The notes under the pieces are model-generated. The model saw nothing but the letters and a program-made list of their open reading frames with translations. It was not told the origin of the DNA and did no database searches. Position numbers and translations under genes: made by a program. This document shows positions 50,741 to 59,404 of a stretch of DNA of 64,000 bases, in pieces. Source of the DNA: Prado023 sp963798745 (GTDB lineage Bacteria; Actinomycetota; Actinomycetes; S36-B12; CAIYMF01); assembly GCA_963798745.1 (NCBI GenBank), contig CAWCUF010000001.1:186001-250000 (forward strand), written 5' to 3'. Each line of letters starts with the position of its first letter. The first letter of the stretch is position 1.

Positions 50741-51430
50741 GTGACCCGCGCCAGCCTGGACAAGCAGCCCAAGGACGTCGCGTCGATGTTCGACGACGTC
50801 GCGGCGAAGTACGACCTGACCAATGACGTCCTGTCCCTGGGACAGGACCGGTACTGGCGCCGCGAGGTCGTGCGCGCCGTCGGCGCCCGGCGCGGCCAGC
50901 GCGTGCTCGACCTGGCCGCCGGCACCGGGACCAGCTCGCTGCCCTTCGCGTCCGCTGGCGCCGAGGTGGTCTCCAGCGACTTCTCCCTGGGCATGCTCGC
51001 CGAGGGCCGCCGGCGCTACCCGGAGCTGCCGTTCGTGGCCGGTGACGCGACCTCGCTACCGTTCGCCGACGACGCCTTCGACGCGGTCACCATGTCGTTC
51101 GGGCTGCGCAACGTCGTGGATGTCGATGGTGCCCTGGCCGAGCTGCACCGGGTGACCAAGCCCGGCGGGCGGCTCGTGATCTGCGAGTTCAGCCATCCGA
51201 CGTGGGCCCCGTTCCGGACCGTGTACGTCGAGTACCTGATGCGCGCCCTGCCCCCGGTCGCGCGGCGGATCTCCAGTGCTCCGGAGGCCTACGTCTACCT
51301 GGCCGAGTCGATCCGAGCCTGGCCCACCCAGCCCGAGCTGGCAGCCCGGATCTCAGCCACGGGTTGGTCCCGTCCTGCCTGGCGCAACCTCTCCGGCGGC
51401 ATCGTCGCCCTCCATCGAGCCACGGCCTGA
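50741..51430 (+). CDS. menG: Demethylmenaquinone methyltransferase
   Basis: 229 residues, MenG/UbiE class. It has MFDDVAAKYDLTNDVLSLGQ, YWRREVVRAV, the SAM loop VLDLAAGTGTSSLPF, MSFGLRNVVDVDGALAELHR and GGRLVICEFSHP. It adds the methyl group to demethylmenaquinone, the last step of menaquinone synthesis. The GTG at 50741 follows GATGAT by six bases with no ribosome-binding site, so it may be leaderless; a GTG at 50735 is the alternative. menF follows 53 bp downstream. Confidence 0.93.
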   Translation: MTRASLDKQPKDVASMFDDVAAKYDLTNDVLSLGQDRYWRREVVRAVGARRGQRVLDLAAGTGTSSLPFASAGAEVVSSDFSLGMLAEGRRRYPELPFVAGDATSLPFADDAFDAVTMSFGLRNVVDVDGALAELHRVTKPGGRLVICEFSHPTWAPFRTVYVEYLMRALPPVARRISSAPEAYVYLAESIRAWPTQPELAARISATGWSRPAWRNLSGGIVALHRATA

Positions 51431-51471
51431 GCGCCCCTGCGCAGGCGGGCAGCGGGGAGTGGGGAGGTCGG

Positions 51472-51477
51472 TAGAAT
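51472..51477 (+). promoter_or_regulatory. -10 element for menF
   Basis: TAGAAT ends six bases before the menF GTG at 51484. No Shine-Dalgarno sequence exists between them. It is the closest match to the consensus among the leaderless-type promoters of this window. Confidence 0.6.
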
Positions 51478-51483
51478 CCTCTC

Positions 51484-52761
51484 GTGACTGAGTTGCGGAC
51501 CTCCCACGGGTGCGTGGTGCGGACCGTGACCCTGGACGGGATCGAGTCCGATCTGCTGTCGCTGCTGCCCACCGGGGGTGGGTTCGCCTGGGTGCGCAAC
51601 GACGCCGGGTTCGTCGGCTGGGGCGAGGCGGCCCGGTTCGAGATCTCAGGTCCCGAGCGGTTCAGCCGCGCCCAGCGGTGGTGGAGCGCGTGGTGTGAGG
51701 CGGCCCATGTCGAGGACCAGGTCGGCCTGCGTGGCACCGGGCCGGTGGCGTTCGCGTCGTTCACCTTCGACGCCGGCCCGCAGGATTCGGTCGTGATCGT
51801 CCCCTCGGTGGTGGTGGGGCACCGGGCCGGCCGGACGTGGCTGACCACGGTGGAGTCCACCGAGCACCTGGCCGACTCGACGCCGGGACCCGGCGCGGGG
51901 CTGGAGCGGCCGGTCGTCTCGGGGGCGCCGATCGGCTGGCAGCCGGGCAGCCGGCCCGTGGAGCACTGGGCGCGCGCCGTGGCCGAGGCGATCGGGCGGA
52001 TCACTGCAGGCGAACTCGACAAGGTGGTGCTCGCCCGGGATGTCGTGGCGGCGCTGCCCGGCCCGCTGGACAGCGCGGCGCTGCTGGGCCGGTTGGCCGA
52101 GGCCTACCCCGAGTGCTGGACGTTCCAGGTCGACCGCCTGCTGGGCGCCACCCCCGAGCTGCTCGTGCGCCGCGACGGCGACCGGGTCACCTCCCGGGTG
52201 CTGGCCGGTACGGTCCGCTCCCGCGGCGAGGAGTCCCTGGACGCCGCGCACGCCGCCGCCCTGCTGGACTCCGACAAGGACCTCGAGGAGCACGAGTACG
52301 CGGTGCACTCGGTCGCCGAGGCGCTGGCCGCGCACTGCACCGATCTTGACGTGCCGAGCGCGCCGCACGTGCTCTCGCTGGCCAATGTCCAGCACCTGGC
52401 CACCGACGTGACCGGGCTGCTCGCCGACGGGGCGTCAGCCCTGGCCCTGGCCGCCTCGCTGCACCCGACAGCCGCGGTCTGCGGCACCCCGACCGAGCGC
52501 GCCGCCGGCCTGATCCGCGAGCTCGAGGGGATGGACCGGGGACGCTACGCCGGCCCGGTGGGCTGGATCGACGCCCGCGGCGACGGTGAGTTCGGCATCG
52601 CCCTGCGCTGCGCGGCGGTGGAGGACACCGAGCGCGGACCGGCCACCCGACTCCGGCTGTACGCCGGCTGCGGCATCGTCGCGGGATCGACCGCCGAGGC
52701 TGAGATCGCGGAGTCCGAGGCGAAGCTCGACGCCGTCCGGCGGGCACTGACCACCGACTGA
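51484..52761 (+). CDS. menF: Isochorismate synthase
   Basis: 425 residues of the chorismate-binding family. The C-terminal catalytic domain shows ELDKVVLARDV, TFQVDRLLGATPELLVRRDG, SRVLAGTVRSRGEE, SDKDLEEHEYAVHSV, VQHLATDVTG, AASLHPTAAVCGTPTERA and GPVGWIDARGDGEFGIALR, and ends near YAGCGIVAGSTAEAEIAESE. It isomerises chorismate to isochorismate, the entry to menaquinone. A salicylate or enterobactin-type role (DhbC/EntC) is possible in principle but the menaquinone context argues for MenF. It probably has a leaderless mRNA. Confidence 0.9.
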   Translation: MTELRTSHGCVVRTVTLDGIESDLLSLLPTGGGFAWVRNDAGFVGWGEAARFEISGPERFSRAQRWWSAWCEAAHVEDQVGLRGTGPVAFASFTFDAGPQDSVVIVPSVVVGHRAGRTWLTTVESTEHLADSTPGPGAGLERPVVSGAPIGWQPGSRPVEHWARAVAEAIGRITAGELDKVVLARDVVAALPGPLDSAALLGRLAEAYPECWTFQVDRLLGATPELLVRRDGDRVTSRVLAGTVRSRGEESLDAAHAAALLDSDKDLEEHEYAVHSVAEALAAHCTDLDVPSAPHVLSLANVQHLATDVTGLLADGASALALAASLHPTAAVCGTPTERAAGLIRELEGMDRGRYAGPVGWIDARGDGEFGIALRCAAVEDTERGPATRLRLYAGCGIVAGSTAEAEIAESEAKLDAVRRALTTD

Positions 52762-52766
52762 TCCGT

Positions 52767-52782
52767 ATACCCCATAGGGTAT
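52767..52782. promoter_or_regulatory. CsoR/CstR-type operator upstream of the rhodanese gene
   Basis: ATACCCCATAGGGTAT differs from the palindrome at 48198-48213 by one base. Its right half contains the -10-like TATGCT (52780-52785), so repressor binding would block RNA polymerase. It lies 59 bp before the rhodanese ATG and 5 bp after menF. Confidence 0.7.
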
Positions 52783-52841
52783 GCTGACCGACGTTTCAGT
52801 GGCCCCATCCTGGTGCCACCACCGCAACGATCGGAGACGAC

Positions 52842-53174
52842 ATGGGATTCTTCGCCAACCTGTTCGGCAAGGGCGAGAAGGTCGACACCAGCGCTGCCAC
52901 CCTCAAGCCGCAGGGCGTACGACTGCTGGACGTGCGCTCCCGCGGCGAGTTCCAGGGCGGGCACATCTCCGGGGCGAAGAACCTGGACGTCGGTGGCTCG
53001 AACTTCGCCCAAGGGGTCAAGCGCCTGAACCCCAAGCACACCTACCTCGTCTACTGCCAGAGCGGCGCCCGCTCGTCACGGGCCGCCGGGACCATGCGGG
53101 CCGCGGGACTGACCGTCCTCGACGGGGGCGGGATGAGCAAGATGCAGGCCAACGGCTGGAAGGTCGGTCCCTGA
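52842..53174 (+). CDS. Single-domain rhodanese (sulfurtransferase)
   Basis: 110 residues with one rhodanese domain: VRLLDVRSRGEFQGGHISGA, LVYCQSGARSSRAAGTM and LDGGGMSKMQANGW. The active-site loop is CQSGARS with Cys72 as persulfide carrier. The first 12 residues include a short hydrophobic patch (FFANLFG). It moves sulfane sulfur between donors and thiols. Rhodaneses under CstR-type control detoxify persulfides, and this gene has just such an operator. GGAG lies 7 bp before the ATG at 52842. Confidence 0.9.
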   Translation: MGFFANLFGKGEKVDTSAATLKPQGVRLLDVRSRGEFQGGHISGAKNLDVGGSNFAQGVKRLNPKHTYLVYCQSGARSSRAAGTMRAAGLTVLDGGGMSKMQANGWKVGP

Positions 53175-53247
53175 CCTCGACCGCCGAGATCGAGGCCATG
53201 AATGCGGCCTTGGCCCCACACCACCACGCGCAACGCGAGCACTGGAC

Positions 53248-53349
53248 TCCGGGGTCCCCGACCCGCAAGCCGACCTGGCGCGCGATGCCGTCCTCTGCCG
53301 ACTGCTGATCATCGGGGAAGCTGCCAGGGCCCTCCCGAACCCGGTACGC
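53248..53349 (+). pseudogene. Possible HepT-like (DUF86) toxin remnant
   Basis: One plus-strand frame encodes ADLARDAVLCRLLIIGEAAR followed by ALPNPVR. This closely resembles the conserved helix of HepT-like ribonucleases (RDAVLYRLxVIGEAxxxLP). The expected RxxxxH active-site region does not follow. No start codon or MNT-type antitoxin is recognisable. The 525-bp stretch 53175-53699 holds only this, the menD fragment below and no intact gene. Confidence 0.35.
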
Positions 53350-53538
53350 GACTGCGGCCCAGTCGCTGACCGGACTCCGAATCCCGACCCAACGCGCCGA
53401 TTCTGGCTTCGATGCTCTGCCCGCCCCAACGGCTGTCCATGGGGGGTAGGGCCAAGCAGCGCGTGGAAGAGTAGTGCGGCGAACATGTGGGGGGCGGGAT
53501 GGGCAGGGGGCAGCGTTGCAGCGACTTGCTGCTGCATC

Positions 53539-53670
53539 TCAGATTCGTGCGTGGAGGGTCGCACCGAGCGCACTTCTCAGGTCGTTCACCGCTGCCGACG
53601 CAGGCGCGTACGCCACCACGACCCGGTCTCCGCCGACGGCCAGCGCGGCTCCCAGGCCGCGTCGAACCCT
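53539..53670 (-). pseudogene. Remnant of a second menD 3' end
   Basis: Read on the minus strand, this gives RGLGAALAVGGDRVVVAYAP, then SAAVNDLRSALGATLHARI and a stop. It aligns with the C-terminus of the intact MenD at 59705 (RALGAALAAGGVQVVVAHTP, then RAAENDLISAIGETVNARL). Over 78 compared bases about 66 match. Similarity stops near 53670, 30 bp before the next gene. It is a diverged fragment, not a recent duplicate. Confidence 0.75.
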
Positions 53671-53699
53671 GGATGCGGAGCCGCTGGCATCATGCTCGG

Positions 53700-54587
53700 A
53701 TGGACAGGTCCCAGATCACGCCGGAACTCGTGTCATGCCTGATCCGGACACAAGTCCCGTGGCTCAAGCAGGAGCGAGTGACGCGGGTCGACGTCGACGG
53801 CTGGGACAACAGTTCTTTCCGGGTCGGCGGGTGGCATGTAGCACGCCTGCCCACCGGGGACGGCTACGTCGCCGCTGTCGACAAGGAGCACCGCTGGCTG
53901 CCCGTTCTGGCGCCTCACCTTCCCGTTGCCGTTCCTGAGCCCGTTCACCGGGGCAGGCCCGGTTGCGGCTTTCCTCGAGCATGGTCGCTGTACGGATGGA
54001 TCTCCGGGCACACGGCCGCCGGAGGTGTCGCTAGCCTGTCCTGTTTCGCCTCGGACGTCGCGGGATTCCTCCGTGCGCTGCGAAGAATCGATGCCGGCGG
54101 CGCACCGGCAGCCGGTGATCATTCCTTCGGTCGCGGCGGCCCGCTCACCCACTACAGCCGCGACGTCCTCGACTGCCTGGCCGGTCTGCCGTCGGACGTC
54201 GAGGAGGACGCGGTAGTGGCGATGTGGGAGGCGGCGGTCGCCAGGCCGTGGGACGGTCCTGCCGTGTGGTTCCACGGTGACATGGCGCCCAGCAACCTGC
54301 TGGTGCGGGACGGTCGGCTGACAGCCGTCATCGACTTCGGTACCTGCGGTGTCGGAGACCCGGCCTGCGACTTCGTTCTCGCGTGGACCTACTTGGATGA
54401 TGATGCGGCCGAGGTGCTTCGAGCTGAGACTGCGGTCGACGATGCCACCTGGGCGCGCGGCGCCGCCTGGGCACTGTGGAAGGCGATGCTCACGGCGACC
54501 GAGGACGATCCCGCCGCTACCGTCCGGCGGTATGGCTGGAGATACAGCGCGGAGCAGGTCATCCGCAGAATCGTCGCGGCAGCCTGA
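53700..54587 (+). CDS. Aminoglycoside phosphotransferase (APH) family kinase
   Basis: 295 residues with the APH/choline-kinase catalytic core: WFHGDMAPSNLLVRDGR (catalytic Asp and metal-binding Asn) and AVIDFGTCGVGDPACDF (DFG-like Asp), after an N-lobe with GWDNSSFRVG and VARLPTG. APH-fold kinases phosphorylate aminoglycosides, other antibiotics, sugars or amino alcohols. Nothing here fixes the substrate; neighbours suggest carbohydrate metabolism. The ATG at 53700 has no clear binding site. Base composition looks less G+C-biased than the men and nuo genes. Confidence 0.75.
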   Translation: MDRSQITPELVSCLIRTQVPWLKQERVTRVDVDGWDNSSFRVGGWHVARLPTGDGYVAAVDKEHRWLPVLAPHLPVAVPEPVHRGRPGCGFPRAWSLYGWISGHTAAGGVASLSCFASDVAGFLRALRRIDAGGAPAAGDHSFGRGGPLTHYSRDVLDCLAGLPSDVEEDAVVAMWEAAVARPWDGPAVWFHGDMAPSNLLVRDGRLTAVIDFGTCGVGDPACDFVLAWTYLDDDAAEVLRAETAVDDATWARGAAWALWKAMLTATEDDPAATVRRYGWRYSAEQVIRRIVAAA

Positions 54588-54648
54588 GGGTCCGACAGTC
54601 TGACTGCCTGGGTCCCATCGGGCCCTTGCAGGCCACGTGAGGATCGTG

Positions 54649-54666
54649 TTGACTTGCGTGAAGTCA
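54649..54666 (+). promoter_or_regulatory. Putative promoter/operator of the GH65-PGM unit
   Basis: A -35-like TTGACT (54649-54654) overlaps an inverted repeat TGACTT-GCGTG-AAGTCA (54650-54666), about 90 bp before the GH65 start. No good -10 box follows at 17 bases. A regulator of LacI or MarR type could bind such a site, but none is encoded here. Confidence 0.3.
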
Positions 54667-54755
54667 CTCTCCAGGACATCGGAGTGGGCAACCACGGCAC
54701 CGGCCCGGTTCTACGACTGGCGAAGCCATGAATGCAGCCTGGAAGGGCAATCCGT

Positions 54756-56909
54756 ATGTGGACTGTGGACCGAACCTCGTTCGACCCCTCCGCGATGCAT
54801 CACGAGGAGACGATCTTCACCATCGGCAATGGCTATCTCGCCAGCCGGGGCACTCTGGAGGAGGGGTACCCGGGCGAGTGGAGGACGACGTTCCTTCATG
54901 GAGTGTTCGATTTCGTGCCGATCGCCTATACCGAGATCGCCAACATGCCTGATTGGACCGCGGTGATCGTCGTCATCGATGGTGAACAGTTCGCGTTGAA
55001 CAGCGGAACGGTGCAGGAGTATCGGCGTTCCCTCGACCTACGCACCGGTGAGTTGACCCGCTCCCTTCGGTGGACCTCCCCCAACGGCGCGGTGGCCCGG
55101 CTCGAGTTCCGGCGGTTCGCCTCGCTGGCCGATGAGCACCTGGCTGTGGTCACCGTCCGTGTGACGCCGGAGCAGGTCAGCTCCGTTCAGATCCAGATTC
55201 CCATCGTCTCGGCTGCGGGGAACCTCAACGACAAGTCGTGGCTCGTGCAGCACTCGTTCCACCTGGCCACTCTCGATGAGGAAGACGTGTCGGGTGTGCT
55301 GGTGCGGACCTCCGAGGACCGATATCAGGTGGCGATCGCGAGCCGGACCACCCCTGTCGGCCAGGGGGTGTCGACGCGTTGGCGCACACCGGGTGCGGTG
55401 TCCTCCGTGGTCGAGTTCGCTGCCTCGGCCGGCGAGAGCGTCGGCGTCGACAAGGTGGTGGCCTACCAGTCCAACCGGGACGGCGAGCAGGATGTCCTGG
55501 CAGCAGCAGCCGCGCGGGTCCGCGGCGCTGGCAGCGTGGCCGAACTCGCCGAGGCGAACGCCGCCCGGTGGGCGCGGGACTGGGAGATGTGCGACATCGA
55601 GATCGATGGCGACGACGAGGCACAACTTGCCCTCCGGTTCAACATCTTCCACATGCTTGCCGTCGGGCCCCGCAACGACGATCGCGTCAACATCGGGGCA
55701 AAGGCACTGTCTGGATTCGGCTACCGGGGCCACGCCTTCTGGGACACCGAGATCTTCATCCTCCCCATGTTCATCCACACCTTGCCGGAGGTGGCGCGCA
55801 ACCTGTTGGACTATCGATACAACCTGCTGGGTCCGGCCCGCGAGCGCAGCGCAGCCGAGGGCCACCAGGGTGCACGGTTCCCGTGGGAGAGTGCCGATAC
55901 CGGCGTGGAGGGGACCCCAGCGTTCGTCCCCGATTGGGCGGATCGCACGAAGCTGATCCGAATCTGGGCTGGCGACATCGAGATCCACATCTCCGCTGAC
56001 GTCGCCTACGGAGCGTGGACGTACTGGCACGCCACGGGCGACGACGAGTGGTTCATCGCGCGCGGAGCAGAACTGGTGCTCGAGACCGCTCGCTACTTCG
56101 TCTCGCGCGCCGAATGGGACGAAGGGAGGGCTCACTACCGTGACGTGATCGGGCCTGACGAGTACCACGACCACGTCGACGACAACGCCTTCACCAATGC
56201 CATGGCACGCTGGAACATCCGCCAGGCACTGACCGTTCTGCACTGGCTTCGCGATCAGGCACCGGAGCGCGCCGACGACCTGGTCGCACAACTGGACCTC
56301 ACCGACGAGGCACTGGCCACGTGGGCGGCCACGGCGGAAGCGATCGTGGTGCCGATCCTCGACGATGGGCGGATCCCGCAGTTCTCGGGCTACTTCGACC
56401 TCCACGACGTGGACATGGCCGCCTACGAACCCCGAACCAAGTCAATGCATGAGGTCTTCGGCATCGAGGGCGCCAACGACCATCAAGCACTCAAGCAGCC
56501 CGACGTGCTGATGGCCACGCTTCTGCTCGAGGACGACTTCACAGATGCTGTCCGTCAGGCCAACTACGACTACTACACCCCACGGACTGACCATCAGTAC
56601 GGATCGTCACTGGGCCCCTCGATGCAGGCGATCATCGCTGCGCGCGCGGGCCTGGCCGATGACGCGATCGCCCACTTCAACCGGGCCAACCTCGCTGATC
56701 TCTCCGATGTGCGGGGCAACGCCAACGACGGGATCCACGCGGCCTCCTGCGGCGGGGTGTGGCAGGCGATCGTGTTCGGTTTCGCTGGCGTCAAGGTGCA
56801 CCCCGACGGCACGGTGACGACTGATCCGGCACTGCCCGAGCGATGGACCCGGGTGGCGTTCAAGCTGATGGTGCGGGGCGTGAAGCACCACATCGAGATC
56901 ACGTCCTAG
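54756..56909 (+). CDS. Glycoside hydrolase family 65 disaccharide phosphorylase
   Basis: 717 residues. An N-terminal super-sandwich domain (HHEETIFTIGNGYLASRGT) precedes an (alpha/alpha)6 barrel with GFGYRGHAFWDTEIFILPMF and FPWESADTG, the general acid Glu469 in IGPDEYHDHVDDNAFTN, and the phosphate-binding HQYGSSLGPSMQA. GH65 enzymes split maltose, trehalose, kojibiose or nigerose with phosphate, giving beta-glucose 1-phosphate. The following beta-PGM gene supports phosphorolysis with inversion; which disaccharide is unknown. AAGGG lies nine bases before the ATG at 54756; an earlier ATG lacks a site. Confidence 0.88.
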   Translation: MWTVDRTSFDPSAMHHEETIFTIGNGYLASRGTLEEGYPGEWRTTFLHGVFDFVPIAYTEIANMPDWTAVIVVIDGEQFALNSGTVQEYRRSLDLRTGELTRSLRWTSPNGAVARLEFRRFASLADEHLAVVTVRVTPEQVSSVQIQIPIVSAAGNLNDKSWLVQHSFHLATLDEEDVSGVLVRTSEDRYQVAIASRTTPVGQGVSTRWRTPGAVSSVVEFAASAGESVGVDKVVAYQSNRDGEQDVLAAAAARVRGAGSVAELAEANAARWARDWEMCDIEIDGDDEAQLALRFNIFHMLAVGPRNDDRVNIGAKALSGFGYRGHAFWDTEIFILPMFIHTLPEVARNLLDYRYNLLGPARERSAAEGHQGARFPWESADTGVEGTPAFVPDWADRTKLIRIWAGDIEIHISADVAYGAWTYWHATGDDEWFIARGAELVLETARYFVSRAEWDEGRAHYRDVIGPDEYHDHVDDNAFTNAMARWNIRQALTVLHWLRDQAPERADDLVAQLDLTDEALATWAATAEAIVVPILDDGRIPQFSGYFDLHDVDMAAYEPRTKSMHEVFGIEGANDHQALKQPDVLMATLLLEDDFTDAVRQANYDYYTPRTDHQYGSSLGPSMQAIIAARAGLADDAIAHFNRANLADLSDVRGNANDGIHAASCGGVWQAIVFGFAGVKVHPDGTVTTDPALPERWTRVAFKLMVRGVKHHIEITS

Positions 56910-56940
56910 CGGCGTAGTCATCCGAGGATCGGAGAGAGCC

Positions 56941-57684
56941 ATGCCACTACTCACCGGGCCCCTGCTCCCAGAGCCCGTACCCATCACGACGGTCGTCTTC
57001 GACATGGATGGTGTCGTCACCGACACGGCCACGCTGCACCGGTACGCGTGGAAGAAGCTGTTCGACGACTTCCTGCGCCAGCGCGCCGAGACGCGCGGTG
57101 AGGTGTTCGTCGAGTTCACCGAAGCCGACTACCTGGCCCATGTGGACGGCAAACGTCGCGAGGATGGGGTGACGTCCTTCCTCATCGCCCGCGGGATCGA
57201 GCCGAGCGCAGCGCTGGTGACGCAACTCGCGACCGACAAGGACAACTACTTCCTCACCATCGTCGAACGCGACGGGGTTGTGGAGTTCCCCGACACCATC
57301 TCCTTCATCCACTCCTTGAAGCAGGCCGGGGTTCAGGTGGCCCTGATCACCGCGTCACGCAACGCCGTACCGGTCCTCGGGGGGGCTGGCCACCTCGACC
57401 TCTTCCAGACGCGGGTCGACGGCATCGTGGCAGCAGAGCTGGGGCTACCCGGCAAGCCTGATCCCGCGGTGTTCCTCGAGGCCATGGAGCGGGTCGGCGG
57501 GGACCTGGCCACGACCGCGATCGTGGAGGACGCGGTATCCGGTGTCCAGGCCGGTAGGGCGGGTGGCTTCGCACTGGTCATCGGCGTCGACCGGACCGAG
57601 GGTGCCGAGCACGGCCCGCGCCTTGCCACCAACGGTGCCGACGTCGTTGTTCGATCCCTCGCCGAAATCACGGTCTCGACCTAG
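56941..57684 (+). CDS. Beta-phosphoglucomutase-like HAD phosphatase
   Basis: 247 residues. HAD motifs: VVFDMDGVVTDTATLH (nucleophile Asp and acid/base Asp two residues later, as in beta-PGM), LITASRN, GKPDPAVFLEA and VEDAVSGVQAG. The cap helix pattern HVDGKRREDGVTSFL matches beta-PGM (GxxRxxGxxxxL). It turns beta-glucose 1-phosphate from the GH65 enzyme into glucose 6-phosphate. GGAGAG lies before the ATG at 56941, 31 bp after the GH65 stop. Confidence 0.88.
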   Translation: MPLLTGPLLPEPVPITTVVFDMDGVVTDTATLHRYAWKKLFDDFLRQRAETRGEVFVEFTEADYLAHVDGKRREDGVTSFLIARGIEPSAALVTQLATDKDNYFLTIVERDGVVEFPDTISFIHSLKQAGVQVALITASRNAVPVLGGAGHLDLFQTRVDGIVAAELGLPGKPDPAVFLEAMERVGGDLATTAIVEDAVSGVQAGRAGGFALVIGVDRTEGAEHGPRLATNGADVVVRSLAEITVST

Positions 57685-57708
57685 CGGAGCCCGAGCGAGT
57701 ACGGCGCC

Positions 57709-58278
57709 GATCCGGAAGGTGCCCGCGCCGTCGACACGGGCCGCCTCTTCCACCGAGACGGGGATCGACTCGAAGAAGTTCTTCATGATGAAGATGCCGG
57801 CCGCGTCGACGAGGAGCGGCACGATCATGCCCAGGTAGGTGTCGTAGATTCCCAACTGGTTGATCACCAGGAACTTCGGGATGAGCAGCACAACGCCGGG
57901 TACGGACATGACCGCGATCAGCCCCGCGAAGATCAGCGTTCGGCCCCTGAACTGCAGCCGCGCCAGGGCATACCCGGCCAGGCAGTTGAAGAACACCCGG
58001 CCTGCGGTGACGAACAGCGTGACGATGAACGAGTTCTGCACCCACACGGGGAAGTTCGAGTTGTTGAACAGCGTGTTGTAGGCCGCAGTGGTCCAGTTGT
58101 CCGACCACAGGCTCAATCCTGCGTTCGTTGCCTCGAAGTCGGTCTTGAACGAGTTGGACACCTGAACCAGGAACGGGAAGATGTAGAGCAGGGCCAGGAA
58201 GATCAGGAACGTGTAGTTGAAGATGACTGTCCAGCCCCGCCCCTGCCCCGGGTAGCGGTGCACCGCCTGCTTAGCCAT
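57709..58278 (-). pseudogene. Carbohydrate ABC transporter permease (MalG-type), 3'-truncated
   Basis: About 190 codons match sugar ABC permeases of the MalG type: YIFPFLVQVSNSFKTDFEAT, FNCLAGYALARLQFRGRTL, VMSVPGVVLLIPKFLVINQL and the start of the EAA loop, EEAARVDGAGTFRI. Similarity stops inside the EAA loop near 57709, 25 bp from the beta-PGM stop. The last one or two helices and most of the ATPase-docking loop are missing. The frame runs on antisense through the beta-PGM gene to 57445. GGGGGA lies before the ATG at 58278; it overlaps the MalF-type gene by eight bases. Confidence 0.75.
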
Positions 58279-59404
58279 CGGAATCCCCCTCCGCCACGCC
58301 GGCTGCACCGGACGGTGTCCCCACAGCGACCGCGGCCACTTCGGCGCGCTGCTGCTGCTTGCGCATCTTGCGCCGATCGCGCCGGGAAGGATTGGCCGGG
58401 TCGGACTCGCCGAGGATGACCCTCTGCAGGATGGTCATGACCACGATGATGGCGAAGAGGATGAACGAGATCGCTGCCCCGCGGCCCCAATCCTGGGTGA
58501 TGAACGCCGTCTCGTAGGACAGATATGCCGGGGTGAGGGTGGTCTTGGCCGGACCACCCTGCGTGCCGGTGTAGATCTGGTCGAACACCTGCCAGGTGCC
58601 GATCAGGCCAAGCGTGATCACCGTGAACAAGGTGGGTCGCAGCATCGGCAGAGTCACGTGCCGGAATCGCTGCCACACGTTCGCCCCGTCCACCATTGCG
58701 GCTTCCTCGGTGTCCTCGCCGATGCTCTGCAGTGCAGCCAGGAACAGCAGCATGAACGTGCCAGACGTCGTGAAGATGGCCATCAGGATGAAGGCCGTCA
58801 TCGCGACGGATGGTCCCGCGAGCCACTCCCACGGGGTGACTCCCAGGAACCCGGGATTGGTCAGCGACTCGGGCGGTGGGTTGATCCCCAAGATGATGTG
58901 CAGCACCCCGCGAGGGTCGTTGAACCAGTTGGGACCGTTGATGCCCAGCCAGGCCAGCGCCGCGTTGACGGCTCCGGTGGCCGAGAACAGGAAGAGCCAG
59001 AGCACGGTGATCGCGACCGAACTCGTCACGGAGGGGAAGTAGAAGGCCGTGCGGAAGAAGCTCTTGCCGCGCAGGACCCGGCGATTGACCAGGAACGCCA
59101 GCGTCAAGGACAGGATCGTCTGCAGCGGCACCACCAACAGGACGTAGTAGACGTTGTTGCGCATGGACAGGCCGAAGTCGCGGCCCGCCAGGCCCTGACC
59201 ACTGAGGACAGACTCATAGTTGGTCGTTCCGACGAAGTTGACCCCGGAGGAGAACGGGCTGCCGCGCCCGCTCCAGTCCGACACGCTGACCCACAGGGCC
59301 ATGATCACGGGCAGGACGAGGAACAGCCCGAGGATGATCAGCGAAGGGCTCACGAACGCCCACCCGGCGAGTTCCTGCCGATGGACACCGCGGACCCGCC
59401 CCAA
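58271..59404 (-). CDS. Carbohydrate ABC transporter permease (MalF-type)
   Basis: About 377 residues. It has six or more helices beginning GWAFVSPSLIILGLFLVLPV, the MetI-type domain with YYVLLVVPLQTILSLTLAFLV, FFRTAFYFPSVTSSVAITVL, and the EAA loop EEAAMVDGANVWQRFRHVTLP. A basic C-terminal tail (RRDRRKMRKQQQR) is unusual. It pairs with the truncated MalG-type gene; no solute-binding protein or ATPase is present, so the importer is incomplete here. Start uncertain: a TTG at 59404 is the first plausible codon and no ATG lies near, so the 5' end may also be damaged. Confidence 0.75.
   Translation of the reverse strand: MGRVRGVHRQELAGWAFVSPSLIILGLFLVLPVIMALWVSVSDWSGRGSPFSSGVNFVGTTNYESVLSGQGLAGRDFGLSMRNNVYYVLLVVPLQTILSLTLAFLVNRRVLRGKSFFRTAFYFPSVTSSVAITVLWLFLFSATGAVNAALAWLGINGPNWFNDPRGVLHIILGINPPPESLTNPGFLGVTPWEWLAGPSVAMTAFILMAIFTTSGTFMLLFLAALQSIGEDTEEAAMVDGANVWQRFRHVTLPMLRPTLFTVITLGLIGTWQVFDQIYTGTQGGPAKTTLTPAYLSYETAFITQDWGRGAAISFILFAIIVVMTILQRVILGESDPANPSRRDRRKMRKQQQRAEVAAVAVGTPSGAAGVAEGDSDG

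Noticed and set aside
53700..54587. Calling the APH-family kinase an aminoglycoside-resistance gene
   Set aside because: The fold is shared by many sugar, amino-alcohol and antibiotic kinases; nothing in the sequence or context shows aminoglycosides as substrate.
57445..57708. C-terminal 88 residues of the truncated permease frame
   Set aside because: This stretch is antisense to the beta-PGM gene and unlike any permease; it is only read-through after the deletion point.
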